From positions 1-64,000 of the forward strand of contig CAYSCS010000101.1 of assembly GCA_964429695.1 (NCBI GenBank): a stretch of DNA of 64,000 bases. Reading direction: 5' to 3'. The translations under genes were made by a program, and so were the position numbers. How positions within the stretch are numbered: the first letter of the stretch is position 1; each line of letters begins with the position of its first letter. Origin of the DNA: CAYSCS01 sp964429695. Its GTDB lineage: Bacteria > Acidobacteriota > Aminicenantia > Aminicenantales > Aminicenantaceae. The notes under the pieces were generated by a model. That model was not told the origin of the DNA and ran no database searches. It saw only the letters and a program-made list of their open reading frames with translations. Below, piece after piece: positions 55,118-63,318 of this stretch.

Positions 55118-56437
55118 ATGAGACTTGCCACATTTCCCCGTGGTATTTATCCTCCTGAATTAAAAGAGAGTACAGAAAACAAGCCCCTTGAAAAAATGCC
55201 TCCGCCAGAAAGGGTGATGATTCCTCTCCTCCAGCACTTCGGCAATCCTGCTCAGCCTTTGGTCAAGAAGGGAGATGAAGTTTATCTAGGCCAAAAAATA
55301 GGAGAAGGGAAATCTCTCTTTTCTTCTTCCGTCCACGCAAGTGTTTCCGGAAAAGTTCTCGCCGTTGAAGACTTCCCCCATCCTCTTGGTAGCCCTGTAC
55401 TCAGCGTAAGTATAGCCAATGACGGGAAAGATCGCACCGAAGAAGGGCCTAAGGACTCAAAGGATCCCTTCACCCTTACACCAGATGAGATTCGGAATAG
55501 AGTTAGGGAGGCAGGGATTGTCGGTCTTGGGGGCGCAGCTTTCCCAACCTCTGTAAAACTTACTCCGCCAAAAGACAAACCCATTGATACAGTAATCATC
55601 AATGGGTGTGAATGTGAACCATTCCTTACCTCTGATTACAGGCTGATGATTGAATACCCAGATGACATCCTTAATGGAGCAGAGCTGATTCGGATTGCAT
55701 GCGGGGCACAGAAAATAATCATCGGGATTGAGGATAACAAGAAAAAGGCCTTTGAAATCTTATCCCCAAAGAGCAAAAGACCCGAAGTGAAGGTTGTGCT
55801 CTTAAAGACAAAATATCCTCAGGGAGCAGAAAAAAACCTCATCTTCGCCCTCCTTAGACGAGAGGTTCCGAGAGGGGGCCTTCCCTTTGATGTCGGAGTT
55901 GTGGTCCAGAATGTGGGCACCTCCAAAGCAATCTGGGAGGCTGTCAGTAAAGCCAAGCCTCTCTACGAAAGAGCGCTTACAGTCTCAGGAGATGCTGTCA
56001 GAGAACCCAAGAACCTCTTGGTTCGGATTGGGACACCTTTCAAGAATGTATTAGATTTCTGCGGGGGATTGAATGACAACGCTTCCTTGGTAGTAATGGG
56101 AGGCCCGATGATGGGGGTTTCACAGGGCCTTTTGGAAGTCCCTGTGGTAAAGGGGACTTCTGGAATTTTAGCCTGGGAAAAGGCCCCTTCCTTTATTGAA
56201 TTTCCCTGCATCCGTTGTTCCCGATGCATCTCTCATTGCCCCATGGGCCTTGTTCCCACGCAAATCATAAAATACGTGAAATATGATGACTTAGAAAACG
56301 CCGAGGCCTGGGGGGTGCTCGATTGTATTGAATGCGGTTGTTGCCAATATGTCTGCCCGGCAAAAATTCCTCTTGTTCACTGGCTTCGAATCGGAAAGTC
56401 AAGAATCTTCAGCATCAGAAAGAAAAAGAAGGAATGA
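55118..56437 (+). CDS. rnfC: Rnf complex subunit C (NADH-binding, 4Fe-4S)
   Basis: The 439-residue protein has the N-terminal barrel-sandwich region (PPERVMIPLLQHFGNPAQPL). The Rossmann FMN/NADH-binding domain follows with GIVGLGGAAFPTSVKL, then the SLBB region. Two ferredoxin motifs, CIRCSRCISHCP and CIECGCCQYVCP, lie near residues 365-415. It is the peripheral subunit that exchanges electrons with NAD. It is the first gene of a compact operon; its stop overlaps the rnfD start (ATGA). Confidence 0.95.
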   Translation: MRLATFPRGIYPPELKESTENKPLEKMPPPERVMIPLLQHFGNPAQPLVKKGDEVYLGQKIGEGKSLFSSSVHASVSGKVLAVEDFPHPLGSPVLSVSIANDGKDRTEEGPKDSKDPFTLTPDEIRNRVREAGIVGLGGAAFPTSVKLTPPKDKPIDTVIINGCECEPFLTSDYRLMIEYPDDILNGAELIRIACGAQKIIIGIEDNKKKAFEILSPKSKRPEVKVVLLKTKYPQGAEKNLIFALLRREVPRGGLPFDVGVVVQNVGTSKAIWEAVSKAKPLYERALTVSGDAVREPKNLLVRIGTPFKNVLDFCGGLNDNASLVVMGGPMMGVSQGLLEVPVVKGTSGILAWEKAPSFIEFPCIRCSRCISHCPMGLVPTQIIKYVKYDDLENAEAWGVLDCIECGCCQYVCPAKIPLVHWLRIGKSRIFSIRKKKKE

Positions 56438-57417
56438 TGAGTAAGGTAGAGAAAACCTTGATCTTACAATCTTCTCCACATCTGAGGGATAGAGAATCTG
56501 TTCCAAGAATCATGTATACTGTGGTTTTAGCACTTGTGCCCCCTATTGCAGCGTCTCTCTATTTTTTCAGATTGAGGGCTGCGGTCCTCCTCTTCTCCTG
56601 TGTTCTTGCTTCTCTAACGACAGAGGCTCTTTTCCTCTGGCTGAGAAAGAAACCCTTCTTCTTCATCTTGGATGGCTCTGCAATCATAACCGGACTCCTC
56701 CTGGCGATGACCCTCCCCCCATCCATTCCCCTCGACATTGCAGTTCTAGGTGCGTTTGTAGCCATCTCGCTGGGCAAACAGGTTTTTGGAGGGCTGGGCT
56801 ATAATATTTTTAATCCTGCTCTCGTAGGGCGCGCTTTTCTGCAGAGTGCCTTTCCTGTGGCCATGACAACCTGGATTCCACCTGTCACCCTGAAGGTAGA
56901 TACGGCCACCTTCGCCACCCCCCTCGGGAATCTAAAGTTCCAACATGCTCTTTCTCTCGGCACCCTCACTCCTTTAAAGGAACTTTTCTGGGGAAATATT
57001 GGCGGATGTTTGGGTGAAACTTCTGCCTTCGCCATTCTCCTTGGAGCTTCATATTTAATCTACCGTCGAACCATTGACTGGCGTATTCCCTTGGGAATAA
57101 TAACCTCTCTCTTTATCTTCACAGGGGCGCTCTGGATTGCTAGTCCCTTTAAATTCGCCCCTCCTCTCTTCCATCTCTTCGCAGGAGGGCTTCTTATAGG
57201 AGCTTTCTTTATGGCTACTGACATGGTCACCTCTCCTCTCCATAAGACGGGAATATGGATATATTCGGTTGGCATAGGATTAATCATCTCTCTAATTCGT
57301 CTCTTTGGTGGTTTCCCCGAAGGAGTCATGTATTCCATCCTTTTCATGAACGCCTTTGTTCCACTCTTAAATCGATTTACCAGACCACGAATTTTGGGAG
57401 AAAGAAGAAGAAAATGA
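56434..57417 (+). CDS. rnfD: Rnf complex subunit D (membrane, covalent FMN)
   Basis: The start is the ATG at 56434, overlapping the rnfC stop and preceded by GAAGGA. Extension to 56332 would lie inside rnfC. The 327-residue protein has about 8-10 transmembrane helices, with GLGYNIFNPALVGRAFL typical of RnfD/NqrB. The flavinylation motif ATDMVTSPL carries Thr266 as the expected attachment point for FMN added by ApbE. Together with RnfA, E and G it forms the membrane core. Confidence 0.95.
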   Translation: MMSKVEKTLILQSSPHLRDRESVPRIMYTVVLALVPPIAASLYFFRLRAAVLLFSCVLASLTTEALFLWLRKKPFFFILDGSAIITGLLLAMTLPPSIPLDIAVLGAFVAISLGKQVFGGLGYNIFNPALVGRAFLQSAFPVAMTTWIPPVTLKVDTATFATPLGNLKFQHALSLGTLTPLKELFWGNIGGCLGETSAFAILLGASYLIYRRTIDWRIPLGIITSLFIFTGALWIASPFKFAPPLFHLFAGGLLIGAFFMATDMVTSPLHKTGIWIYSVGIGLIISLIRLFGGFPEGVMYSILFMNAFVPLLNRFTRPRILGERRRK

Positions 57418-58019
57418 GTCTCTCAGCAAGAATAATTCTAGTTCTTACCTGTGTGGGTCTTCTCTCAGGTGGATTTCTTGCCACGGTGGGACTCTTAACC
57501 AAAGAGAGAATAGCCCTAAATAGAGAGAAAGAGATAGAAGAAGCCATCCTCGCGGTAGTCCCTGGCGCAAGTTCCAGCCAAAAATTATATGAAGGAGAAG
57601 GGCTTACCATTTACGCTGGAAAAGATGCTTCTGGAGTATTAAGAGGTTATGCCATACATGCTTCAGGAGTAGGCTTTCAGGATAAAATTGTGCTTATGTT
57701 TGGAACTAATCCCGCCCTTACCAAGATAAGAAAACTTGCCGTTCTTGAACAGAAAGAGACCCCTGGCCTGGGCGCAAAAATAACAGATGAGGAATCTTTC
57801 TTGAGATACTGGGAAGAGAAAGATTGCACAACAGAACTCAAGCTCCGCAAGCCTGCAGCAAGTTCTCCACAAGAACTCTCCCCTTCCGAAGTCAACACCA
57901 TTACCGGAGCTACAATCTCATCTGAGGCCGTTTTAAAAACAGTAAATCTTTCCCTTAAGCTCCTGAAGGGGTTGCAATTGGAGCGAGAGCTCTTAGGCGA
58001 GGAAAAAGATGAAGAATAG
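57414..58019 (+). CDS. rnfG: Rnf complex subunit G (covalent FMN)
   Basis: The protein is 201 residues from the ATG at 57414, which overlaps the rnfD stop as ATGA. A longer frame from 57255 is inside rnfD. One N-terminal transmembrane helix (about 5-28) anchors an FMN-binding domain on the outer face. The motif NTITGATISSEAV places Thr167 as the FMN acceptor. LEQKETPGLGAKITDEESFL is another family signature. Modification by the ApbE encoded in the same operon is expected. Confidence 0.95.
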   Translation: MSLSARIILVLTCVGLLSGGFLATVGLLTKERIALNREKEIEEAILAVVPGASSSQKLYEGEGLTIYAGKDASGVLRGYAIHASGVGFQDKIVLMFGTNPALTKIRKLAVLEQKETPGLGAKITDEESFLRYWEEKDCTTELKLRKPAASSPQELSPSEVNTITGATISSEAVLKTVNLSLKLLKGLQLERELLGEEKDEE

Positions 58020-58620
58020 GACTCTTGCAGAAGATTTTTATAAAGGACTTTGGCAAGAGAACCCTATCTTCCGTCAGTTGCTCGGAATGTGCCCCACCCT
58101 TGCTGTGACCAATGCCGTAATCAATGGGATTGCTATGGGATTGGCAGTCGCCTTTGTGTTAATCTTCAGCTCAGTGATTATTTCTTCCCTAAAAAAAATC
58201 TTTCCACCTCAAGTTAGAATTGCAAGTTACATTGTCATCATCGCCACTTTCGTCACCATCGCCGATCGCTTTCTTCAAGCCTTCTTCCCTTCGATTTCTA
58301 AAAGCCTGGGACCATACGTCCCTCTTATAGTAGTAAATTGCATCATACTTGCTCGACAAGAGGCATTCTCTTCAAAGAACCCTGTCGGTCGCTCTTTCAT
58401 CGATGCCTTGGGTATGAGCGCCGGGTTTATGCTTGGACTTCTCATCCTCAGCTCTATAAGAGAAATCCTGGGTTCAGGGACTTTTCTGGGCTATCAAGTC
58501 CTGGGGAGCTGGTTTAAACCCTGGTTGATCATGATCCTTCCTCCCGGAGCCTTCATGACTCTGGGCATCCTCCTTGCCCTTGCCATTCAAATTGAGAAAA
58601 AGTTAAAGTCAAGGAGTTAA
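58009..58620 (+). CDS. rnfE: Rnf complex subunit E
   Basis: The 203-residue integral membrane protein has six predicted helices. It starts inside the end of rnfG (11-base overlap). FRQLLGMCPTLAVTNAVING and the later VPLIVVNCIILARQEAFSSK contain the conserved cysteines of the RnfA/RnfE inverted-topology pair, which in known structures hold an intramembrane iron-sulfur centre. Confidence 0.95.
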   Translation: MKNRTLAEDFYKGLWQENPIFRQLLGMCPTLAVTNAVINGIAMGLAVAFVLIFSSVIISSLKKIFPPQVRIASYIVIIATFVTIADRFLQAFFPSISKSLGPYVPLIVVNCIILARQEAFSSKNPVGRSFIDALGMSAGFMLGLLILSSIREILGSGTFLGYQVLGSWFKPWLIMILPPGAFMTLGILLALAIQIEKKLKSRS

Positions 58621-58624
58621 AGAA

Positions 58625-59200
58625 GTGGATATCTTCACCATCTTTGTCTCATCCATCTTAATCAACAACTTCGTGCTCCACTACTTCCTTGGAATCTGTC
58701 CTTTTCTTGGGGTGAGTAAAAAACTTGATTCTGCTTTTTCCATGGGTCTTTCTGTAACTTTTGTGATGACCATCACCGCCTCTGTTTCCTGGCTCATAAA
58801 CCACTTGATCCTCATCCCTTACAATCTGGATTACCTCCAGATTGTCTCCTTCATCCTGGTCATCGCCTCGCTTGTTCAGCTGGTTGAAATGTTTATCCGT
58901 AAAATGAGCCCTCCGCTTTACCAGGCAATGGGAATCTACCTCCCCCTGATCACCACGAATTGTTGCATCATGGGTCTTGCCCTCCTCATCGCCCTCAAAG
59001 ATTATGGGTTCATCGAAGCCGTTGTCTTTGGGGTTGGGTCGGGAATTGGCTTTACTCTAGCCATACTGTTGATGGCAGGGATTAGAGAGCAACTTGAAAT
59101 CTCGGACTTACCAGAGCCTCTCAGAGGAGCTTCAATTGCTCTTATCGTTGCAGGAATTATGGCCCTTGGCTTTCTCGGATTTTCGGGAATGATAAAATGA
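58625..59200 (+). CDS. rnfA: Rnf complex subunit A
   Basis: The 191-residue membrane protein starts with GTG at 58625. It is the partner of RnfE, with about six helices and the paired cysteine motifs LHYFLGICPFLGVSK and PLITTNCCIMGLALL. Its C-terminus overlaps rnfB by 4 bases. Together with RnfE it forms the ion/electron path across the membrane. Confidence 0.95.
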   Translation: MDIFTIFVSSILINNFVLHYFLGICPFLGVSKKLDSAFSMGLSVTFVMTITASVSWLINHLILIPYNLDYLQIVSFILVIASLVQLVEMFIRKMSPPLYQAMGIYLPLITTNCCIMGLALLIALKDYGFIEAVVFGVGSGIGFTLAILLMAGIREQLEISDLPEPLRGASIALIVAGIMALGFLGFSGMIK

Positions 59201-60006
59201 CGAATCTCCTGGTCCCAATCTTAACCATGGGAGGGCTCGGCCTCCTCTTCTCTGTTGGTCTTGTCTTTGCCTATAAGAAACTCCGGGTAGAGGAAGACCC
59301 CAGGGTGGAAAAAATCGCTGAAATACTCCCTCAGGCAAACTGCGGGGCATGTGGTTTTTCAGGTTGCCGCAATTTTGCCGAAGCAGTGGTAAAAGGGTCT
59401 GCTTCTCCATCCAGCTGTCCTGTTGGAGGAGAACAGGTTGCAAAGCAAATTGCTGAGACCCTCGGTATCTCAGCTGGAGAAGTGATTAAGAAAGTAGCAA
59501 GAATCCATTGTCGGGGCACGTGGCAAGCAGCTAAACCCAGAGGAAATTACGCAGGCATCCCTACCTGCCTTGGAGCTCAGCTAATAGGAGGGAACAAGCT
59601 TTGTAGCTACGGATGTCTGGGCCTCGGCGACTGCGTGAGGGCATGTCTTTTTGACGCCATGTTCATGAATGAAGATGGCCTGCCAGAGGTAAGAGAAGAT
59701 AAATGTACAGCCTGTGGAAAGTGCGTCGAGGCCTGCCCGCGAAACATCATTGAACTCCATCCTCTCTCTCACAAAATAATTGTCTTCTGTCGTTCCAAGG
59801 ATAGAGGGGCTGTGTCAAAAAAAGCGTGTCACAATGCCTGCATTGCCTGCGGAATATGTGCCAGGGCAGCCCCAGAAGCAATCATAATGGAAAACAACCT
59901 TGCCAAAATAATTGATTATAATAAAATTAAAGATGAGCAGGTTCTTGAAATAGAAAAATGTCCAACAGGAGCAATAGGAAGGCTGGAGAAGAGGGATGAA
60001 GGATAA
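59197..60006 (+). CDS. rnfB: Rnf complex subunit B (multi 4Fe-4S ferredoxin)
   Basis: The 269-residue protein has an N-terminal transmembrane helix. The RnfB-specific cluster follows (NCGACGFSGCRNFAEAVVKG, then CPVGG). Next come a ferredoxin domain with CSYGCLGLGDCVRAC and CTACGKCVEACP, and a C-terminal module CHNACIACGICARAAP with a late KCPTGAI. In that last module the usual CP after the first triplet is AP, so it probably binds only one cluster. It accepts electrons from ferredoxin. It overlaps both neighbours (rnfA by 4, rseC by 11 bases). Confidence 0.95.
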   Translation: MTNLLVPILTMGGLGLLFSVGLVFAYKKLRVEEDPRVEKIAEILPQANCGACGFSGCRNFAEAVVKGSASPSSCPVGGEQVAKQIAETLGISAGEVIKKVARIHCRGTWQAAKPRGNYAGIPTCLGAQLIGGNKLCSYGCLGLGDCVRACLFDAMFMNEDGLPEVREDKCTACGKCVEACPRNIIELHPLSHKIIVFCRSKDRGAVSKKACHNACIACGICARAAPEAIIMENNLAKIIDYNKIKDEQVLEIEKCPTGAIGRLEKRDEG

Positions 60007-60439
60007 AGCAAAAGTTATAAGCATCGAAGGGGAATTCTCACGGGTAGAAGTCCAATGCCTCTTCACGGCGTGCGAGAGATGCTCAGCACGCAATCTATGC
60101 AGAGGAGATGACCCAGATTCCAGGCTCTTGCTCGTTAAAAATCCTCTTGGGGCAAAACCTGGAGACATGGTGACAATCGAGGTTCCTGAAGACTCTTACA
60201 CTAGAAGTTTAATCTCTATCTTCGGCTTCCTGCTTTTATCTTCTCTTCTGGGAATGGGACTAGGCTTTTTGTCTTCACGGTTGGTTGTTTTTTCTCCCGA
60301 GATATTGAGCATCGCGGGGCTTCTCTCTGGCCTCTTCATCTGTGGCTTTTTACTTTTAAACCGTTTTCGAAAAAAAAACTTACTCACCCTTTACCCTGTT
60401 ATAATTTCAATCTTAAATAAAGGAGAGGACAATGGATAG
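59996..60439 (+). CDS. rseC: RseC/MucC-family membrane protein
   Basis: The 147-residue protein has an N-terminal region with the cysteine pattern CLFTACERCSARNLC, then GAKPGDMVTIEVPEDS. Two transmembrane helices follow (about 70-95 and 102-122), the layout of SoxR-reducing-system/RseC proteins. Homologues are regularly encoded in rnf operons and are thought to help assemble or reduce the complex. It overlaps rnfB by 11 bases and the next gene by 8. Confidence 0.88.
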   Translation: MKDKAKVISIEGEFSRVEVQCLFTACERCSARNLCRGDDPDSRLLLVKNPLGAKPGDMVTIEVPEDSYTRSLISIFGFLLLSSLLGMGLGFLSSRLVVFSPEILSIAGLLSGLFICGFLLLNRFRKKNLLTLYPVIISILNKGEDNG

Positions 60440-61166
60440 ACGTTCCTTTCTGGGTTCAATCATCCTTACTCCGCTCTTATCCCATTTTTTAAATGCAGAT
60501 GAGAGACAACCTTCAACTCTCAGCCTCCATTTAATATCCGATTTTCCGCATGATTTTTTGCCCCAGATTCTTTATGACTTAAGAGAGAGAGGTATCAATT
60601 TCGGCCGCAGAGTTTGGTTTCCGGAAAATACTCCTTATAGAATGCAGCTCGAAAAATCGTTTTCTGCTAACGGCTGGGAGGTAGCTAAAAACACCTCAAC
60701 TGCCTCTTTTATCCTCAATCATAATCTCTTAAGCAGAGAAAGCCTTCCCTCCTTTTCCCTTGTTGAAAAGGGAAGGGTGAAAGACATAAGGTCAGGAAAA
60801 CTAATTCATCTCTGGAAAGAAATGGTCAAAAGGAATCCCTCTTCTTCTCTCTTAACCACTGCTACTTTAAAGAAAGGTTTTCCTTCTTTATCTTCAGGAG
60901 AGGAGGCTACCGTATTCTTCATGGGGAGAAAAAGAGCAATTTTATCTCTTAAAATAGACAAGATTTATCTCTTCCGCCATAAGCAACATGAAATCTGTGT
61001 AAAAATTGAGAAAAGGAAGGCATGGGTAGAATCATCTTCCTGCTCCCAAAAAATCTGCTGCCATACCCCTCCTGCCTCCCTTGAGGGAGAGCGCATCATC
61101 TGCGCTCCCAATCATTTCATCCTGGAGATAAACCCCTCTCCTTCAATAGATACATCAGTTGGATAA
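60432..61166 (+). CDS. Exported protein with C-terminal NusG domain II
   Basis: The 244-residue protein begins MDRRSFLGSIILTPLLSHFL, a Tat-like signal. The middle (about 30-150) has no family I recognise. The last 90 residues match the NusG domain II/KOW-like module found near Rnf and ApbE genes: VEKGRVKD-like strands, then KRKAWVESSSCSQKICCHTP and GERIICAPNHFILEI. That module's cysteines (SCSQKICC) suggest a metal or disulfide role. Its function is not established; recurrent linkage to flavin-based electron-transfer genes suggests a part in extracytoplasmic redox. It overlaps rseC and apbE by 8 bases each. Confidence 0.75.
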   Translation: MDRRSFLGSIILTPLLSHFLNADERQPSTLSLHLISDFPHDFLPQILYDLRERGINFGRRVWFPENTPYRMQLEKSFSANGWEVAKNTSTASFILNHNLLSRESLPSFSLVEKGRVKDIRSGKLIHLWKEMVKRNPSSSLLTTATLKKGFPSLSSGEEATVFFMGRKRAILSLKIDKIYLFRHKQHEICVKIEKRKAWVESSSCSQKICCHTPPASLEGERIICAPNHFILEINPSPSIDTSVG

Positions 61167-62103
61167 AAAATCATCTCTCCTTATAGTTTTTTTCCCTTTA
61201 TTCCTTATCATCTTTTATTTATCCTGCAAAAGGGAAGTGGCTTGGCATTCCTCCACCCTTCTTTTTTTCGATACGGTGTGCGAAATTAAACTTCTTTGCA
61301 CTCCTTCTCAATTCAAGAACGGCGAGAAAGTTGTGGGAAATTTGTTTGAGTCGATTGAAAAAGAATTTTCACCAGAATCCTACAACAATTCTTCAGATTC
61401 ACTAATAAAATTATTCAAGATCGCACTCAAGATTCATCATGACTCTCAAGGCTCTTTCGATATTAGTGTCGGAGCTCTTTCGAAGGTCTGGGGCTTTAAG
61501 AATAAAGCATACAGAGTCCCTCATCTCTTTGAGATTGAGGAAACGCTCAAGCATGTGGGAATGGAAAAAATAAAAATAGATGAAAATTCTCTCTGGCTCC
61601 CTGAGGGTATGGAGCTTGACTGGGGAGGAATTGCAAAGGGGTATGCCGTCGACTTGGCTTCTCAAGAACTTAGGAAAAGGGGAATCTTAAATGGATTTAT
61701 AAACGCAGGAGGAGACCTTTTTTGCTGGGGGCAAAACCCTGAGCACAAGCCGTGGAAGATAGGAATTAAACATCCTCGCGAACCTGGTTTTTTAGGTATA
61801 CTCTCGATTTCCAATTTAGGCGCTTCAACAACCGGCGACTACCAGCGCTATTTTGAGGTCAAGGGAAAAAGATATCATCATGTGTTTAATCCATTTACGG
61901 GCTTCCCTTCCTCTTTTTATCAAAGTGTAACGGTAGTCGGACCTGAAACGACGATATGCGACGCTCTTTCTACGGCTCTCTTTGTTTCGCCTGAACAAGA
62001 AAAAATAATCCGCCTCTATCCCGAATATGGAGTGATTATTGTCGATTCGAAGGGAAAACTTAAAACGTTAGGGAAAAAATATCCCTTTTCACCCCTCGGT
62101 TAG
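61159..62103 (+). CDS. apbE: FAD:protein FMN transferase
   Basis: The protein is 314 residues, starting with TTG at 61159 within the previous gene. An N-terminal hydrophobic segment ending FYLSC resembles a lipoprotein signal, so the enzyme is probably anchored on the outer face of the inner membrane. Family signatures are DISVGALSKVWGF, LDWGGIAKGYAVD, GFINAGGDLFCWG, STTGDYQRYFEV and HHVFNPFTGFP with the magnesium-binding residues. It transfers FMN from FAD to threonine in target motifs, here expected in RnfG (Thr167) and RnfD (Thr266). It ends the rnf operon, interlocking its stop with that of convergent dnaN. Confidence 0.95.
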   Translation: MDKKSSLLIVFFPLFLIIFYLSCKREVAWHSSTLLFFDTVCEIKLLCTPSQFKNGEKVVGNLFESIEKEFSPESYNNSSDSLIKLFKIALKIHHDSQGSFDISVGALSKVWGFKNKAYRVPHLFEIEETLKHVGMEKIKIDENSLWLPEGMELDWGGIAKGYAVDLASQELRKRGILNGFINAGGDLFCWGQNPEHKPWKIGIKHPREPGFLGILSISNLGASTTGDYQRYFEVKGKRYHHVFNPFTGFPSSFYQSVTVVGPETTICDALSTALFVSPEQEKIIRLYPEYGVIIVDSKGKLKTLGKKYPFSPLG

Positions 62104-63200
62104 ATTTTCATGGGCATTAATACATATAAATACTGAATTTCATCGTCAACTTCTGGCTTCATCATCACGGCACTATTCTCATCTTTAATCTCAACTACAA
62201 CTCTTTCGTTTTTAACTGTATTCAAGAAATCAAGGAGGTATTGAGAATTAAATCCTATTTCCATCTCCTTCCCTTCATAATCTACTTGTATTCTATCATG
62301 AGCTTCTCCCATTTCCGGACTCGAAGAGAAGAGGTCAACTTGTTTTTTTGAGAGGAAAAGTTTAATGCCTTTTGACCTCTCGGATGAAAGAAGAGAAACC
62401 CTTTTTATTGAGCTAGCCATTTCATCTCGAGAAAAAGAAAGCCTATTAGGATTATCCCGCGGCATGACAGCCTCATAATTAGGAAACTTCCCTTCAATCA
62501 TTCTTGAAATTAATGTCTTATTTTTTACCCTGAAAAAAAGATTGTTTTCGTCCAGGTCAAACTCAATATCCTCTCCATCTAGTTTTTTTATTTCTCCCAA
62601 GGTTTTTTTGGAAACTATTCCTCTCAATTCACCTCCTATCTTCAATCCTTCCAGCTCCTTTTTTGTGTACGATAATCTATGGCCATCCGTACTAACCAGC
62701 TCTATCGATTTATCCTTGATTATCATCAACGCGCCGTTTAGATAATATCGCTGCTCTTGAGTAATAGCATAATAAACCCTATCTATCATCTCCTTGACTT
62801 CTTCTAAGGGAAGAGATATTCCTTTCTCAAACCTGGGCTCAGGAATTTGGGGATAGTCTTCATGTGGTAAACACAGGATCTTAAATTCGCTTGCTCCGGA
62901 TGTAATTTCCATTCTCAACCCTTCAATTTCTTTAAAAGTTATCAACTGTCCATCAGGAATTGATCTCACTATTTCAAATATTTTCTTTCCTGAAACCGTC
63001 AATGCCCCTTCATCTTCTATCCTGGCCGGGAAATGGGTTATCATTCCTACTTCAAGGTCTGTACCTACCATCTCAACCTCATCTTTCTTAACTTTCAACA
63101 GAATATTGGCAAGAATGGGCATTGTATTTTTCTTCTCCACTATCCCCTGTAAAATTTGGAGCTCACCTACTATTTCCTCTTTATTGATTGAAAAAATCAT
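62100..63200 (-). CDS. dnaN: DNA polymerase III subunit beta (sliding clamp)
   Basis: The 366-residue protein has the three repeated clamp domains. It starts MIFSINKEEIVGELQILQGI, includes PILANILLKVKKDEVEMVGT, and ends YLYVLMPMKI, the family terminus. AAGGTGAAGAA precedes the ATG as a ribosome-binding site. It follows dnaA on the same strand after 118 AT-rich bases, the usual initiation-gene order. Its stop interlocks with that of apbE. Confidence 0.97.
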   Translation of the reverse strand: MIFSINKEEIVGELQILQGIVEKKNTMPILANILLKVKKDEVEMVGTDLEVGMITHFPARIEDEGALTVSGKKIFEIVRSIPDGQLITFKEIEGLRMEITSGASEFKILCLPHEDYPQIPEPRFEKGISLPLEEVKEMIDRVYYAITQEQRYYLNGALMIIKDKSIELVSTDGHRLSYTKKELEGLKIGGELRGIVSKKTLGEIKKLDGEDIEFDLDENNLFFRVKNKTLISRMIEGKFPNYEAVMPRDNPNRLSFSRDEMASSIKRVSLLSSERSKGIKLFLSKKQVDLFSSSPEMGEAHDRIQVDYEGKEMEIGFNSQYLLDFLNTVKNERVVVEIKDENSAVMMKPEVDDEIQYLYVLMPMKI

Positions 63201-63318
63201 TTCTTCACCTTTTAAATACTTTTTTCTTATTATATATTTCTTATTATATATGCTTATTATTAAAAATAATAATAAAAATCAAACTAAATGTGGAAATCTA
63301 TCGTAATTTATTTATTCT
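63201..63318. other. dnaA-dnaN intergenic region
   Basis: These 118 bases are very AT-rich and contain repeated TTATTATA-type runs. One weak DnaA-box-like match (TGTGGAAAT near 63288) is present. No cluster of boxes is seen, so an origin here is not supported. It is more likely upstream of dnaA, outside the window. Confidence 0.4.

Noticed and set aside
56332..56433. Longer N-terminus for rnfD
   Set aside because: The extension lies wholly inside rnfC, and the ATGA overlap at 56434 with an upstream GAAGGA is the natural start.
57255..57413. Longer N-terminus for rnfG
   Set aside because: It is inside rnfD in another frame; the ATG at 57414 is followed at once by the expected transmembrane helix.
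63201..63318. Replication origin between dnaA and dnaN
   Set aside because: Only one weak DnaA-box-like match is present; no cluster of boxes or clear unwinding element pattern.
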